Positions 34,947-45,051 are shown, counted from the first letter of the stretch. The stretch: 64,000 nucleotides of DNA from Danxiaibacter flavus (GCF_041060425.1 NZ_JAULBC010000009.1:62001-126000), one strand, 5' to 3'. A program made the numbers and translations. Notes: generated from the letters alone by a model not told the origin.

Positions 34947-36224
34947 ATGCAACACAAAACCATTGCCTGCTTTATTTTCCTCTTCACCATATTGTTTAAC
35001 ACACACAAATCCTCCGCGCAGGTTCCTGCAGGTACAAATGTGGATGAGTCGAAAGTAAAACCATATACACTACCCGACCCTTTGCAAATGCAAGATGGAA
35101 AAAAAGTAACGAATGTAAATGACTGGAACAACATACAGCGCCCTTATATCTATCATTTATTTGAAGAAAATGTATACGGAAGAATTCCCCGGATAAAATT
35201 GACCCAAACATTCCGCGTGCGCGAAACAGGCGATGCAATTGGCGGCTTGGCCACACGCAAACAGATAAGGATTTATTTAAGTACCGCCGATACATCAGCG
35301 TTTATTGATCTGCTGTTGTATTTGCCAAAGAGTAAAACAAAAGCTCCTGTGTTTGTCGGTTATAATTTTAACGGTAATCAAACGGTGCAAGCTGATCCGG
35401 CGATTTTTATTTCAGAGAACCCATTACGCGACTCCCGGTTAAAAAATGCAGATGGTACAGCAAGTGATTCAACGCGCGGTATAGCTAGCAACAGCTGGGA
35501 TGTGAAAAATATAATTAAAAATGGTATCGGCTTAGTTACAGCATACTACGGAGATATAGAAGTGGATACAAAAGATGGCTGGCAAACCGGTATAAGAACC
35601 AAACTGAAAGATGAGCTGAAAATACAACCGGCTGAGTGGAGCGCAATCAGTGCGTGGGCCTGGGGACTTATGCGTATTATGGACTACCTGGAACAGGATA
35701 GTAACATAGATGCTAAACATGTGGCGTTGTTTGGCCATTCCCGGCTGGGTAAGACCGCCTTGTGGACCGGTGCCACTGACCAGCGTTTCGCAATGGTGAT
35801 CTCCAATGAATCTGGCGAAGGCGGGGCCGCGCTTGCAAGAAGGAATTATGGAGAAACAATAAAAGATCTGAATGAAAGATTCCCGCATTGGTTTGTAGGG
35901 AAATACAGGACCTATAACAACAACGCCAGCGCTATGCCTGTTGATCAGCATATGCTGTTGTCGTTAATAGCTCCGAGACCGTTGTATGTTGCAAGTGCAG
36001 AAGATGATCAATGGTCCGATCCGAAAGGAGAATTTTTGAGTGCTGTAAATGCGGCGAGTGTTTACGCTTTGTTTGGAAAGAAGGGATTAGGGACTGATAA
36101 AATGCCGCCACTAAATACCTCCGTTGGTAATACCATTCGTTATCATGAAAGAACAGGTAAACACGCCGTTACCGAATTCGACTGGCAGCAGTATATTAAG
36201 TTTGTGAATGAACAATTCAAATGA
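34947..36224 (+). CDS. CE15-like glucuronyl/acetyl esterase
   Basis: 425 residues with a signal peptide (to about KSSAQ). It is an alpha/beta-hydrolase with the CE15-type nucleophile motif GHSRLGK (S265), the acid-bearing segment SNESGEGGAALARRNYGE, and the late catalytic His in RTGKHAVTEFDW. LYLPKSKTKAPVFVGYNFNGNQ near residue 125 is also typical. CE15 enzymes cleave glucuronate esters between lignin and xylan. Export fits action on plant polysaccharide in the periplasm or outside. It is next to an IS element and is not in an evident operon. Confidence 0.88.
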   Translation: MQHKTIACFIFLFTILFNTHKSSAQVPAGTNVDESKVKPYTLPDPLQMQDGKKVTNVNDWNNIQRPYIYHLFEENVYGRIPRIKLTQTFRVRETGDAIGGLATRKQIRIYLSTADTSAFIDLLLYLPKSKTKAPVFVGYNFNGNQTVQADPAIFISENPLRDSRLKNADGTASDSTRGIASNSWDVKNIIKNGIGLVTAYYGDIEVDTKDGWQTGIRTKLKDELKIQPAEWSAISAWAWGLMRIMDYLEQDSNIDAKHVALFGHSRLGKTALWTGATDQRFAMVISNESGEGGAALARRNYGETIKDLNERFPHWFVGKYRTYNNNASAMPVDQHMLLSLIAPRPLYVASAEDDQWSDPKGEFLSAVNAASVYALFGKKGLGTDKMPPLNTSVGNTIRYHERTGKHAVTEFDWQQYIKFVNEQFK

Positions 36225-36331
36225 GGCTGGATTAATTGATAATTGAAAGTCATTATTGTCCGACTAAAATCGACATAAAATAGCCTGTAACACTTTGCTA
36301 GCAAAGGATACAAGGCAAAAAAACAGTATTC

Positions 36332-36361
36332 AAAAAGCGGGGTAGCACCCCTCTTTTTTTT
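36332..36361 (-). terminator. Hairpin at the 3' end of the IS transposase gene
   Basis: GGGGTAGCACCCC flanked by AAAAAGC and CTCTTTTTTTT. It can terminate in either direction and overlaps the end of the transposase frame on the minus strand. Confidence 0.65.
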
Positions 36362-37564
36362 ATGGTGAAAAAGCTATTGATGTTCCGTACATTTTTCTCC
36401 ATGCTTTATAAGAGTCCTTAATAAATTCGAATAGATCTATATAACTGGTTAAATGTAATCTTATAACGGTAATCATATTAGCGAAAGATTTCTTTGTTGC
36501 AGATTTCTTTCTTATAACCACCATCAATAGTTGTGCTATTAGTACACAGTATACCTGCATTTTGATGGCATTAGGACTTTCGCCCCAAAAATACCGCAAC
36601 GGAAAGTTCTGCTTTAACTGTTTAAAGAGTAATTCAATCAGCCAGCGGTTTTTATAGATTGCTGCAATCTGTTCAGCTTTTGCAGTAAAATTATTAGTAA
36701 CGAATACATACTCCTTCCCTTCGTCTGTTTTGTAAATGATACGCCTTAGCTTTAAACGACCCAAATTCTTATTTACCTCCTTAACTGCTACCGTAATGTA
36801 TTGTTCTTTAAGCACGCCTTTAGCCTTCTTTCTCTTTGTTACGTCCTTTAAAACTTTTGTCACATGAAAATCTGCGTTTTCCCTCATGCGTGTAACAAAC
36901 CATATCTGCAACTCCGTCCATTTTGCATATAGAAGATGTACATTATAGCCTTTATCAAATACCAACCAGCTTTTGGGCCGTAATTTCAAATCATATAGAA
37001 ATTTACGGTCATTTTCCTTTGCTTCGGTAATTCTTGCAAACTCTGTTACTCCGCTAAATGCATCCATCATTGCATGCACTTTGATGCCTCCTTTTTTACG
37101 CGATCCGTCTTTTGGATTGCGGCCTGCCCCCTGAAGCATATCACTAAATAATTGAATAGTAGTGCTATCAATAATTTTCAGATTCCGAATGCTTAATCCC
37201 TTTAACCGGCTGTCCGAGATAAAACTATGGTAACGCTTGAGCAATTGCTGATAAATAGTCTCAAAGACCTGATAATGCCGATTCGTATTCGCGTTTGATA
37301 ATGTGCTACGTGCCGGAGCGTGATCTAACCCTAAATGCGACAGTTTGCCTTCACATCCCAGCAGCCCCTCACAAAGCTCCCGCAAACCATTGCAATAGCT
37401 ATATACACCATACAACAAGCTTACTAAATGTACACGCAAAGGCAGCTTTTTATAGTATCTGTTAGACCTATGCTTCTTTCCGGCTGCATTAATTAATGAC
37501 GCTGGAATCAAATCTAATATCTGAGATAAATCGGCTGTCCGACAAATTTTCTAACTTCGCTCAT
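36360..37564 (-). CDS. IS4-family transposase, apparent N-terminal frameshift
   Basis: The main frame (from about 37550 down to 36360, about 383 residues after a TTG at 37511) carries the whole DDE domain: STLSNANTNRHYQVFETIY, IDSTTIQLF (first Asp), VFDKGYN (second Asp), and YKNRWLIELLFKQLKQNF (Glu). No ATG opens this frame. An ATG at 37564 opens another frame, MSEVRKFVGQPI, which is the usual start of this family, and then hits a stop. The expected GQPI-L-SQILDLIP is restored by re-reading one base at about 37529. One T appears lost (or a -1 shift occurs), so the copy may be inactive. Confidence 0.85.
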
Positions 37565-37663
37565 TAGTTAAAGTTTTTGTGTGGTAACTCAAACTTAACT
37601 AATCGAGGCGGCTCTTGATGGGCTGCCTTTTTTTTATTTTTTGAGAGATTTTAGTCGGACAAT

Positions 37664-37959
37664 AGTGATTGAAAGTTGAAAATTGATAATGAAGGGAAAT
37701 CTCTGTGGTTCTCCGTGTCTACTCCTGTATTCCTCTGTGTAACTATTATAGATTTCAAAGACGGCAATTGTAGATTTATTTAACGTGGTTTAATAGCCAC
37801 TGAGCACTGAAACACGGGATTTATTCGCACATTCGCACATCTGCACATTCGCACATTCATTTTCAACTTTCAATTGAACAAATTTTCTTAACCCTAACAT
37901 AATACAACCCTAACGTATAAAAGCTGGATTTTTGCGCGGAATTTTACCCGAGAGCAACC
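37664..37959. other. Gap between IS and sigma factor with an 8-bp tandem repeat
   Basis: Contains four units of TTCGCACA-type octamers (37824-37855, one unit degenerate), plus phrases of the CTCCGTGTCTAC and TTGAAAGTTGAAAATTGA type seen in other gaps. The sigma factor promoter should be near 37900-37950. No gene is visible. Confidence 0.5.
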
Positions 37960-38478
37960 ATGAGTGACATTGAAGCACTTACACAAAGTGACCAGTCTGT
38001 GTTCAACCGGCTGTTTGATGAGCATCACAAACCGTTGTATTATTTCTTTATAAAATATACCGGTTGTGCTGAAGATGCAGAAGATCTTGTTCAGCAGACA
38101 TTCATCAAAATATGGCAGGGGAGAGCAGGCTTATCCTTACAATATACTTTTTCCCAGCAACTATTTAGTGTGGCCAAAAGCTGCATGATAGATCATTTCC
38201 GCAAGCAACAAAAGCAAACTGCGCTGCGTGTTGAATATCTCGCTGATGCCAACACAAAGGAGCCGTCCGTTACCATAACAGACTTCGATCTGGAACATCG
38301 CATCGATAAGGCTATCGAGCATTTACCACCCGGTCGTCGCAAGGTCTTTCGCATGAGTCGTATTGAAGGCTTCACTTACCAGGAAATTGCCGACCAGTTA
38401 TCCCTCTCCGTCAAAACTGTCGAATCGCAGATACACAAGGCGATAAAGCAGTTGAGAAAGGCGTTGAATATTTTTTAG
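37960..38478 (+). CDS. ECF RNA polymerase sigma factor (Bacteroidota SusCD-associated type)
   Basis: 172 residues. Region 2 (about 10-80) contains LFDEHHKPLYYFFIKYTGCAEDAEDLVQQTFIKIWQ. Region 4 (about 115-172) contains LPPGRRKVFRMSRIEGFTYQEIADQLSLSVKTVESQIHKAIKQLRKAL. This is the extracytoplasmic-function type that pairs with FecR anti-sigma factors upstream of SusC/SusD genes. It should direct transcription of the downstream transport locus when released by the FecR protein at 38722. Confidence 0.94.
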   Translation: MSDIEALTQSDQSVFNRLFDEHHKPLYYFFIKYTGCAEDAEDLVQQTFIKIWQGRAGLSLQYTFSQQLFSVAKSCMIDHFRKQQKQTALRVEYLADANTKEPSVTITDFDLEHRIDKAIEHLPPGRRKVFRMSRIEGFTYQEIADQLSLSVKTVESQIHKAIKQLRKALNIF

Positions 38479-38658
38479 TGAATGGTGAAATAGTGAATGG
38501 TCAATAGTCAATAGTCAAATGTGCATCATCATACGCTGATTCGATGCCTTACCAGAAGCGAGCATAAAGCAAAGAATATCAAATGAGATCATAAACGTGT
38601 AGGCAAATTCTCCAGCTGCCTGCATCTTTCACCATTCACTATTGACCATTGACTATTG
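38477..38658. repeat. Inverted word repeat between sigma and anti-sigma genes
   Basis: Left part (38477-38516) repeats GTGAATGGT and CAATAGTCAATAG words. Right part (about 38627-38658) reads CACCATTCACTATTGACC and CCATTGACTATTG, the reverse complement. The arms are about 110 bases apart and could fold into an imperfect long hairpin separating the two genes. Confidence 0.65.
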
Positions 38659-38721
38659 TTACCAAATTGTTACCCGTAAGGGTTCCCCATTTTTTCATCG
38701 TAGTACATACAGAAGAGTAAC

Positions 38722-39762
38722 ATGATACTTACCAGACAAGCACTAGACCGCTTCTTACAAAATACCTGCAGTGAGCAGGAGGCTGAATACGTTCGGCAAT
38801 ACCTGTCACGCAATCCGGAGATAGCAAAGGTGCTGCTTGAAAAGGAGGGTCCGGAGGTATATGAAGGACGAGAGTTGGAAGAATCTGTAAGTAACAGGAT
38901 GAAATTGTTTATTCATCAGCAAACAGTTCATCGCGCCAGAGTGAGAAGGCTAGTAAGAATGGCTGGCGCAGTAGCAGCTTCTTTATTGATCATTGTTGCT
39001 GGTATGTTCTGGTACAGAACTGCAAATAACGCATCGCCGGTTAATATTGCGGGAAACATTGTGAAAGGGAATCCACTGTTCTACCAAAATCAAACAAACA
39101 CCACGAAAACCGTTTGGTTGGCAGACAGTACAAGAGTGCTTCTTTATAGTAATGCAACGCTGCAGTTGGATACGGTTTATAATCAAAAAGACAGGCGCAT
39201 AGAGATGACCGGGGAAGCTGACTTTTTTGTAGCTCATAATAAACAAAAACCTTTTGTGGTGAAGAGTGGCGCGTATACAACAACTGCATTAGGAACAGCT
39301 TTTAAAGTTGTTTCGGGCAACGCGCATAAAGCCATGACCGTTAGGTTGTTTAATGGAAAGGTGAAAATTGAGCATATTGATAGTTTGGGCAAAAAGCTTC
39401 TTGCGGTACTAAATCCGGGAGAGGAGGTAATGGTTCAGGATGGATTCGCAACAGTAAAAAACAGGAAGATTATTCCTGAAATAAAAAAAAGAACGCAAAG
39501 TAGCGTGCCAAACGGAGGATCGATAGTTGCCACCAGGGGGGGCTTCAGTGTAGTTAAGATGGCCTTACCATTGGTGCTGATGAAATTAGAGAAAGAATAT
39601 CATGCATCGATTCAATTCAATGAAAGAGAACTGGCGGGCATAAGTGTGACAGCAACATTCAGTTCAAAAGAAACTATTACATCAATACTAGAACAGATAA
39701 CGTTACTAAATAACCTCAATCTCTCTAAAAACGAAACGACCTACTTCATAACAAAAGAGTAA
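38722..39762 (+). CDS. FecR-family anti-sigma factor
   Basis: 346 residues. The N-terminal cytoplasmic part (1-75) would bind the sigma factor. One membrane helix (about 84-101, AGAVAASLLIIVAGMFWY) follows. The periplasmic FecR domain (about 120-220) has KTVWLADSTRVLLYSNATLQLD, RRIEMTGEADFFVAHNKQKPFVVKSG and TTALGTAFKV. The C-terminal DUF4974-like secretin/TonB-short domain (about 270-346) would contact the SusC plug. It relays substrate binding at SusC to the ECF sigma factor encoded upstream. Confidence 0.93.
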   Translation: MILTRQALDRFLQNTCSEQEAEYVRQYLSRNPEIAKVLLEKEGPEVYEGRELEESVSNRMKLFIHQQTVHRARVRRLVRMAGAVAASLLIIVAGMFWYRTANNASPVNIAGNIVKGNPLFYQNQTNTTKTVWLADSTRVLLYSNATLQLDTVYNQKDRRIEMTGEADFFVAHNKQKPFVVKSGAYTTTALGTAFKVVSGNAHKAMTVRLFNGKVKIEHIDSLGKKLLAVLNPGEEVMVQDGFATVKNRKIIPEIKKRTQSSVPNGGSIVATRGGFSVVKMALPLVLMKLEKEYHASIQFNERELAGISVTATFSSKETITSILEQITLLNNLNLSKNETTYFITKE

Positions 39763-39850
39763 TCATGTATTTATTACTATAGCAAAAACTCCTGGGAAGG
39801 GAGAGGGCAATGTATTGTCCTAACTAACTCAAGAACCAAACAGAACAATT

Positions 39851-42800
39851 ATGAAACATTGGCTAACCGTCATGCTCTTATGCGTGAGCATGTGGTCTTT
39901 TGCCCAGACGCAGCCCCTGTCTGTAACGGGTATTGTAAAAAGCGAACAGGGTGAATTATTGGAAGGCGTTACCGTTGTTGCACGGCAGGGCAATACAGGC
40001 GGTAACAAAAGCATTACGACAACTAATGCAAAAGGTTATTTTAAGTTCGCCGGACTTCCACAATCAGCACACTATTCATTTTCCTTCTCTTATGTCGGCT
40101 ACCAGGCACATGAATTGAATGATTATGAAGTAAAGCAGGGTTCAACGCTTAACCTTATTGTGCAGTTAAAGAAAGGTAATGACAGTCTTACACAGGTTGT
40201 TGTTACAGGTTACGGAACCCAGAAGAAAGTAAACACAACCGGTGCCGTTGATCAGATCGGTGCCGAATATTTTGAAGACAGGCCAATGCCTAATATTACG
40301 CGCGGCTTGCAGGGTGCTGTTGCCAACCTGAATATTAAAATGACGGATGGTAAGCCTACACGTAGTGCAACATACAATGTTCGCGGTGCTACTTCTATCG
40401 GCTCTGGCGGTAGTGCACTGGTGTTGATTGATGGTGTTCCCGGTGATCCTGCTACTTTAAATCCTAATGACGTAGAGAGCGTGTCAGTTTTGAAGGATGC
40501 ATCATCGGCGGCCATCTATGGTGCAAGAGGTGCGTACGGCGTGGTATTGATTACTACACGTTCTCCTAAAAAAGACAAGATGCAGGTTACTTATAGCGGT
40601 AACTATTCTATTAATGAGCGTACAACAACACCAGATCTTGTATCTAATGGTTACGAATGGGCAAAGAACTTCGATGAAGCTTTTTATTCATGGAACGATT
40701 ATTTGTCTCATCCGCAAACAATCAACTCTCAGCTAGGATTTTCATTGGCATATCTCGATTCACTGAAAGCCCACAATGATAATCCTTCTTTGCCGCAAAC
40801 AACGATCGATCCGCAAACAGGAAAATATCAATATTTTGCAAATACTGATTGGTTCAAAGAACTGTATAAGGACAACAATCCTTCTACTGAACATGCCATC
40901 AGCGTGGGCGGCGGAAGCGACAAGGTGAGTTACCTTGTTAGCGGACGTTATTACCACCAGGATGGGATCTTCCGTTATAACAGCGACAACTTCAACCGCT
41001 ATAACCTGCGTGTAAAAGGAAGTGCTAAAGTGAACGACTGGCTTACATTAAATAGTAACACAGACTTTAGCAGCTACAACTACCGTTATCCATTGACTTC
41101 AGTAGGCGGTGTTAACGCTGTGTGGAGATTGATGGCGGTTACAGCGTTCCCCGTGTCGCCAATGTTGAACCCTGATGGAACCATGTCTATCGTTGGTGCT
41201 TATTCCATCGGTGATTTCTACTATGGTAAAAGTTATTCAGAAGCCAGGCAGAATTTTATTCGTAACACGCTGGGCTTTACTGCTAACGTTATTAAAAACA
41301 AGTTTACCATCAAAGGCGACTTCTCTTATCTCTTCACAAACACAACAGAGCAACGTAAGTTCTTCACGGTGCCTTATAGCATCAAGCCAAATGAGACCAT
41401 TACTTCAGGTCTGAATTATCTGTCTAATGGCACGAATAACGAAAACTATTATGTTGCCAACTTGTATGGTGATTACGTACAGTCGTTCGGTAATCATACT
41501 ATTAAAGTAATTGGTGGTTGGAATCTTGAATACGATCAGATTAAAAACAATTTTGCTCAACGCGATGGTTTGCTGGTTGATAATTTACCAGACTTTAACC
41601 TGGCCAGCGGTTTAAACTATAAACTTACCGGTGGTGGTACAGAATGGTCAACAGTTGGTTTGTTCTACAGGGCGAACTATTCTTTTAAAAACCGTTACCT
41701 GTTTGAATTGAACGGACGTTATGATGGCTCTTCCAAATTCCCGGAAAGCCAGCGTTTCGGCTTCTTTCCCTCTGCTTCAGCAGGATGGAAAATTTCAGAA
41801 GAATCATTTATGCAGTCTACCCGCGGATGGTTGGATAACCTGAAATTACGTGGGTCTTACGGTTCACTCGGTAATGGTAACATTGCTCCTTACTCGTTCA
41901 TTGAAACCATCGGCGCCTCGACAAGCGGAACGATTGTTAACGGCGTATTCCCCGCGTACATTCAAAAGCCAGGCGTGTTGCCAAATGGTCTTACCTGGGA
42001 AAAGTCAACAACACTCAATGGTGGTTTGGATATCGAAGTATTACAGCGCAGGTTGTCACTTAGTGCTGATATCTATCAACGTAAAACAACTGGTATGATC
42101 ACTGCCGGACAACCTTTACCTGCTGTTTTTGGTGCAGCAGTACCTAAAGGCAACTATGCTGATATGGTTACAAAAGGTTGGGAGCTGACATTGAACTGGA
42201 CGGACAGAATACAAATGCGCAAACCGTTAACTTATAGCTTGCGTGTTACACTTGCTGACAACGTTGCTACGATCACTAAGTTTTATAACCCCAATAAACT
42301 GTTGTCTACCTATTATGAAGGGCAACGCGTAGGGGATATCTGGGGCTTTGAAACAGAAGGCTTCTTTAATTCTTCAGAAGAGATTGCAAAACACGCAGAT
42401 CAGAGTTATTTCGTTGTGTCAAACAACAACAAACTATTGCCCGGTGACATCAAGTTTGCTGATAGAAATGGAGATGGCAAAGTAAATAACGGAAAGAATA
42501 CAGTAACTGACCCGGGTGATATGCGTGTGATCGGTAATTCATCAATCCGTTTCCCGTATGGTATTACTGGTGGTGTTGACTGGAATAATTTCTCATTGTC
42601 ATTTTTCTTCCAGGGTGTAGGACAGAGGGACTGGTATCCTTCAACTGAGGCTGCTTATTTCTGGGGACAGTCTAACAGGCCATACTCATTCCTGCCAACA
42701 TTTAACCTGAATCGTTGGTCAGAAGAGAAGCCTGATCAAAATGCATATTTCCCCCGTTATCGTGGCTATACAGCATTGTCCGGTACCCGTGAACTTGCTG

Positions 42801-43087
42801 TGGCACAAACACGCTATCTGCAGAATGCAAGCTATATCAGGTTGAAAACATTAACCATTGGTTACTCTCTTCCTCAATCTGTATTGAAACGCATGCACAT
42901 GACTATGTTCAGGATTTATGTTACAGGTCAGAATCTTTGGACATACTCACCTATGTACAAGATCACGAAGAACTTCGATCCTGAAGTGATTGAAGGTTCT
43001 GATCCTGAGATTAACTCTGGCGGTGGTGATGGTTTCTCTTATCCAATGCAGAAAAGCTATACCATCGGTGTGAATCTTAGCTTCTAG
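39851..43087 (+). CDS. SusC/RagA-family TonB-linked outer-membrane transporter
   Basis: 1078 residues. After a signal peptide (to about SFAQ) come a carboxypeptidase-regulatory-like domain (about 24-110, VTGIVKSEQGELLEGVTVVARQ), a TonB-box-like segment with VVVTGYGTQKK, a plug domain (about 120-230, VLIDGVPGDPATLNPNDVESVSVLKDASSAAIYGARGAYGVVLITT) and a 22-strand barrel ending in the aromatic-terminated SYTIGVNLSF. It imports a ligand across the outer membrane with SusD as lid. The ligand cannot be deduced from this protein; downstream genes point to phosphodiesters. Confidence 0.95.
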   Translation: MKHWLTVMLLCVSMWSFAQTQPLSVTGIVKSEQGELLEGVTVVARQGNTGGNKSITTTNAKGYFKFAGLPQSAHYSFSFSYVGYQAHELNDYEVKQGSTLNLIVQLKKGNDSLTQVVVTGYGTQKKVNTTGAVDQIGAEYFEDRPMPNITRGLQGAVANLNIKMTDGKPTRSATYNVRGATSIGSGGSALVLIDGVPGDPATLNPNDVESVSVLKDASSAAIYGARGAYGVVLITTRSPKKDKMQVTYSGNYSINERTTTPDLVSNGYEWAKNFDEAFYSWNDYLSHPQTINSQLGFSLAYLDSLKAHNDNPSLPQTTIDPQTGKYQYFANTDWFKELYKDNNPSTEHAISVGGGSDKVSYLVSGRYYHQDGIFRYNSDNFNRYNLRVKGSAKVNDWLTLNSNTDFSSYNYRYPLTSVGGVNAVWRLMAVTAFPVSPMLNPDGTMSIVGAYSIGDFYYGKSYSEARQNFIRNTLGFTANVIKNKFTIKGDFSYLFTNTTEQRKFFTVPYSIKPNETITSGLNYLSNGTNNENYYVANLYGDYVQSFGNHTIKVIGGWNLEYDQIKNNFAQRDGLLVDNLPDFNLASGLNYKLTGGGTEWSTVGLFYRANYSFKNRYLFELNGRYDGSSKFPESQRFGFFPSASAGWKISEESFMQSTRGWLDNLKLRGSYGSLGNGNIAPYSFIETIGASTSGTIVNGVFPAYIQKPGVLPNGLTWEKSTTLNGGLDIEVLQRRLSLSADIYQRKTTGMITAGQPLPAVFGAAVPKGNYADMVTKGWELTLNWTDRIQMRKPLTYSLRVTLADNVATITKFYNPNKLLSTYYEGQRVGDIWGFETEGFFNSSEEIAKHADQSYFVVSNNNKLLPGDIKFADRNGDGKVNNGKNTVTDPGDMRVIGNSSIRFPYGITGGVDWNNFSLSFFFQGVGQRDWYPSTEAAYFWGQSNRPYSFLPTFNLNRWSEEKPDQNAYFPRYRGYTALSGTRELAVAQTRYLQNASYIRLKTLTIGYSLPQSVLKRMHMTMFRIYVTGQNLWTYSPMYKITKNFDPEVIEGSDPEINSGGGDGFSYPMQKSYTIGVNLSF

Positions 43088-43147
43088 TGGAAAAATAACA
43101 GGAAACAAATTGAAACGAAGTCTCTAACCACAGATAAAAATCATCAA

Positions 43148-44893
43148 ATGAAACAACGAATAATAACAGCCCTGCTCGTTTTAATGGCAGGCACATCATG
43201 TACAAAATTCCTGGATAAAACACCGTTGGATAAACTCACTCCGGACCAGGCTTTTTCTACTGAGAATAATTTACAGCTCTATATCAATTCCTTTTATACA
43301 CAAATGTTGCCTGATGGCCCTGCGATCTATAAAGGTGACGTAATGGCTGATATCACAGTGCCCAATACAGTTCCTGCTTATGTTGCGGGAAGAGTAACGC
43401 CGATAGAAGCAACAGGTTGGACCTGGGATAACCTGCGTAACGTAAACTATTTCCTTGACCATTATGATAATCCTTCGATCTCAACCAAAGCGAGAAATCA
43501 CTATGGAGGAATCGCTCACTTCTTTCGCGCATACTTTTACTACAACATGGTAAAACAGTTCGGCGATGTGCCCTGGTACAGCCATGCTTTAGCAGTAGAC
43601 GATTCAGCGTTATACAAAGCCCGAGATTCACGTGCAGTTGTAATGGATTCAGTGTTGGCTGATCTGAATTTTGCTGTGGCCAACATTTATGATACAAAGG
43701 ATAATTCTGCAACGCAGGTCACCAAATGGGTAGCACTGGCATATAAAAGCAGGATCTGTTTGTTTGAAGGCACATTCCGCAAATACCATCCTGAGGCAAA
43801 ATTGAGTTCTTCAGCTGATAAGTTCTTGCAGGAAGCTGCGGATGCTGCATCTCAATTGATGAAAAGTGGTCAGTACAAATTACAGAGTTCGGGGGCAACG
43901 GAGAAAGATTATCGTAGCCTGTTTATTAGTGAGAATCCTGTTTCTGCCGAAGTGATCCTTGCAGCAGTATACAATAACTCTTTGAAAAAATGGCATGATG
44001 CAGCATGGTGGTACAACAGTGCAACTTTGGGTAATCGTCTGGGTCTCTCCAAGAGTTTTGTAAATACATATCTGGCGTCAGATGGTACTGCATTTACCAA
44101 CAAAAGTGGTTACGATACTTTGCAGTTCCAGGATGAAGTAAAGAACAGGGATAAGCGTTTACAACAGACCATCCGTATGGGTGATTATAAAAGAACTGAT
44201 GGATCTCCGGCTCCTCCTGATTTTACTGTAACCTACTCTGGCTACCAGATCCAGAAGTTCTCGCTGGATGACAAGTATTTTGATACCAGGACAGAAAGCT
44301 ACAACTCAATTCCCATTATACGTTATGCAGAAGTATTGCTGAACTATGCGGAGGCAAAAGCAGAGTTGGGCACATTTACGGCCGATGATTGGAACAACAC
44401 AGCAGGTGCACTGCGTACACGTGCAGGAGTGAAAAATAACGGACTGCCTGTTGACGTAGATGCTTACATGAAAGCAAACTTCTTCTCTGATATCTCAAGC
44501 CCGGTTATTATGGAAATCAGAAGGGAAAGAGGTGTGGAGCTGGCTTGCGAAGGCAACCGCTATGATGATCTGAGAAGATGGAAAGCCGGTAAATTGTTGG
44601 AAAGAGTATATGACGGGATCTATGTTCCTGCAAAAGGCCAGTTGCTGGATTTGAACGGAGATGGGAAATATGATGTTTGCTTTGTGGATAAAGTTCCGGC
44701 CGACAAAGTAAGCGGCGTCGTATATTTTCAGTTGGATAACAATACTTCTAAATTGTCACAAGGTGATAAAGGCAACCTGATCTGGTTAAGCAATATCACC
44801 AAGAAATACGAAGACAAAAAGTATCTCTATCCTATTCCTTATAACGAAATTATTCTCAATCCTAATTTAGTACAAAATCCCGGATGGGAATAA
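43148..44893 (+). CDS. SusD/RagB-family outer-membrane binding lipoprotein
   Basis: 581 residues. The lipobox ends at Cys18 (AGTSC). The N-terminal SusD-like part starts TKFLDKTPLDKLTPDQAFSTENNLQLYINSFY, followed by tetratricopeptide-like helices. The conserved C-terminal RagB/SusD region has PIIRYAEVLLNYAEAKAEL, EIRRERGVELACEGNRYDDLRRW and YLYPIPYNEIILNPNLVQNPGW. It forms the lid of the SusC transporter encoded 60 bases upstream. Followed by a strong terminator. Confidence 0.95.
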   Translation: MKQRIITALLVLMAGTSCTKFLDKTPLDKLTPDQAFSTENNLQLYINSFYTQMLPDGPAIYKGDVMADITVPNTVPAYVAGRVTPIEATGWTWDNLRNVNYFLDHYDNPSISTKARNHYGGIAHFFRAYFYYNMVKQFGDVPWYSHALAVDDSALYKARDSRAVVMDSVLADLNFAVANIYDTKDNSATQVTKWVALAYKSRICLFEGTFRKYHPEAKLSSSADKFLQEAADAASQLMKSGQYKLQSSGATEKDYRSLFISENPVSAEVILAAVYNNSLKKWHDAAWWYNSATLGNRLGLSKSFVNTYLASDGTAFTNKSGYDTLQFQDEVKNRDKRLQQTIRMGDYKRTDGSPAPPDFTVTYSGYQIQKFSLDDKYFDTRTESYNSIPIIRYAEVLLNYAEAKAELGTFTADDWNNTAGALRTRAGVKNNGLPVDVDAYMKANFFSDISSPVIMEIRRERGVELACEGNRYDDLRRWKAGKLLERVYDGIYVPAKGQLLDLNGDGKYDVCFVDKVPADKVSGVVYFQLDNNTSKLSQGDKGNLIWLSNITKKYEDKKYLYPIPYNEIILNPNLVQNPGWE

Positions 44894-44903
44894 CTGTTGG
44901 TGC

Positions 44904-44932
44904 AAGGCATGGCAAAAAGCCATGCCTTTTTT
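44904..44932 (+). terminator. Strong intrinsic terminator after susD
   Basis: AAGGCATGGC/GCCATGCCTT, a perfect ten-base stem with an AAAAA loop and a T-run, eleven bases after the susD stop. It should end most transcripts before the phosphoesterase genes. Confidence 0.88.
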
Positions 44933-45051
44933 AAGTACGAATGATGAAGTACGAAGTACGCAGGTGCGGTTTCGTAGTTTTTCCTTAATAATTTCCCATT
45001 AGCCAGGGTTGAATGCAGATAGCAGACAGTCCATAGCTTAAAAATTCTCTC

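Larger units (their letters stand above)
36255..37663 (-). mobile_element. IS4-family insertion sequence, complete ends
   Basis: The element is bounded by perfect 17-base inverted repeats, ATTGTCCGACTAAAATC at 36255-36271 and its reverse complement at 37647-37663, giving 1409 bases. Flanks AGTCATT (36248-36254) and AGTGATT (37664-37670) match at six of seven positions and may be a decayed target duplication. One transposase gene is inside on the minus strand. The insertion lies between the esterase and ECF sigma genes. Confidence 0.9.

Noticed and set aside
37823..37858. Octamer tandem repeat TTCGCACA as a possible CRISPR or iteron array
   Set aside because: Units are 8 bases without spacers and there are only four; no cas or replication genes lie nearby.
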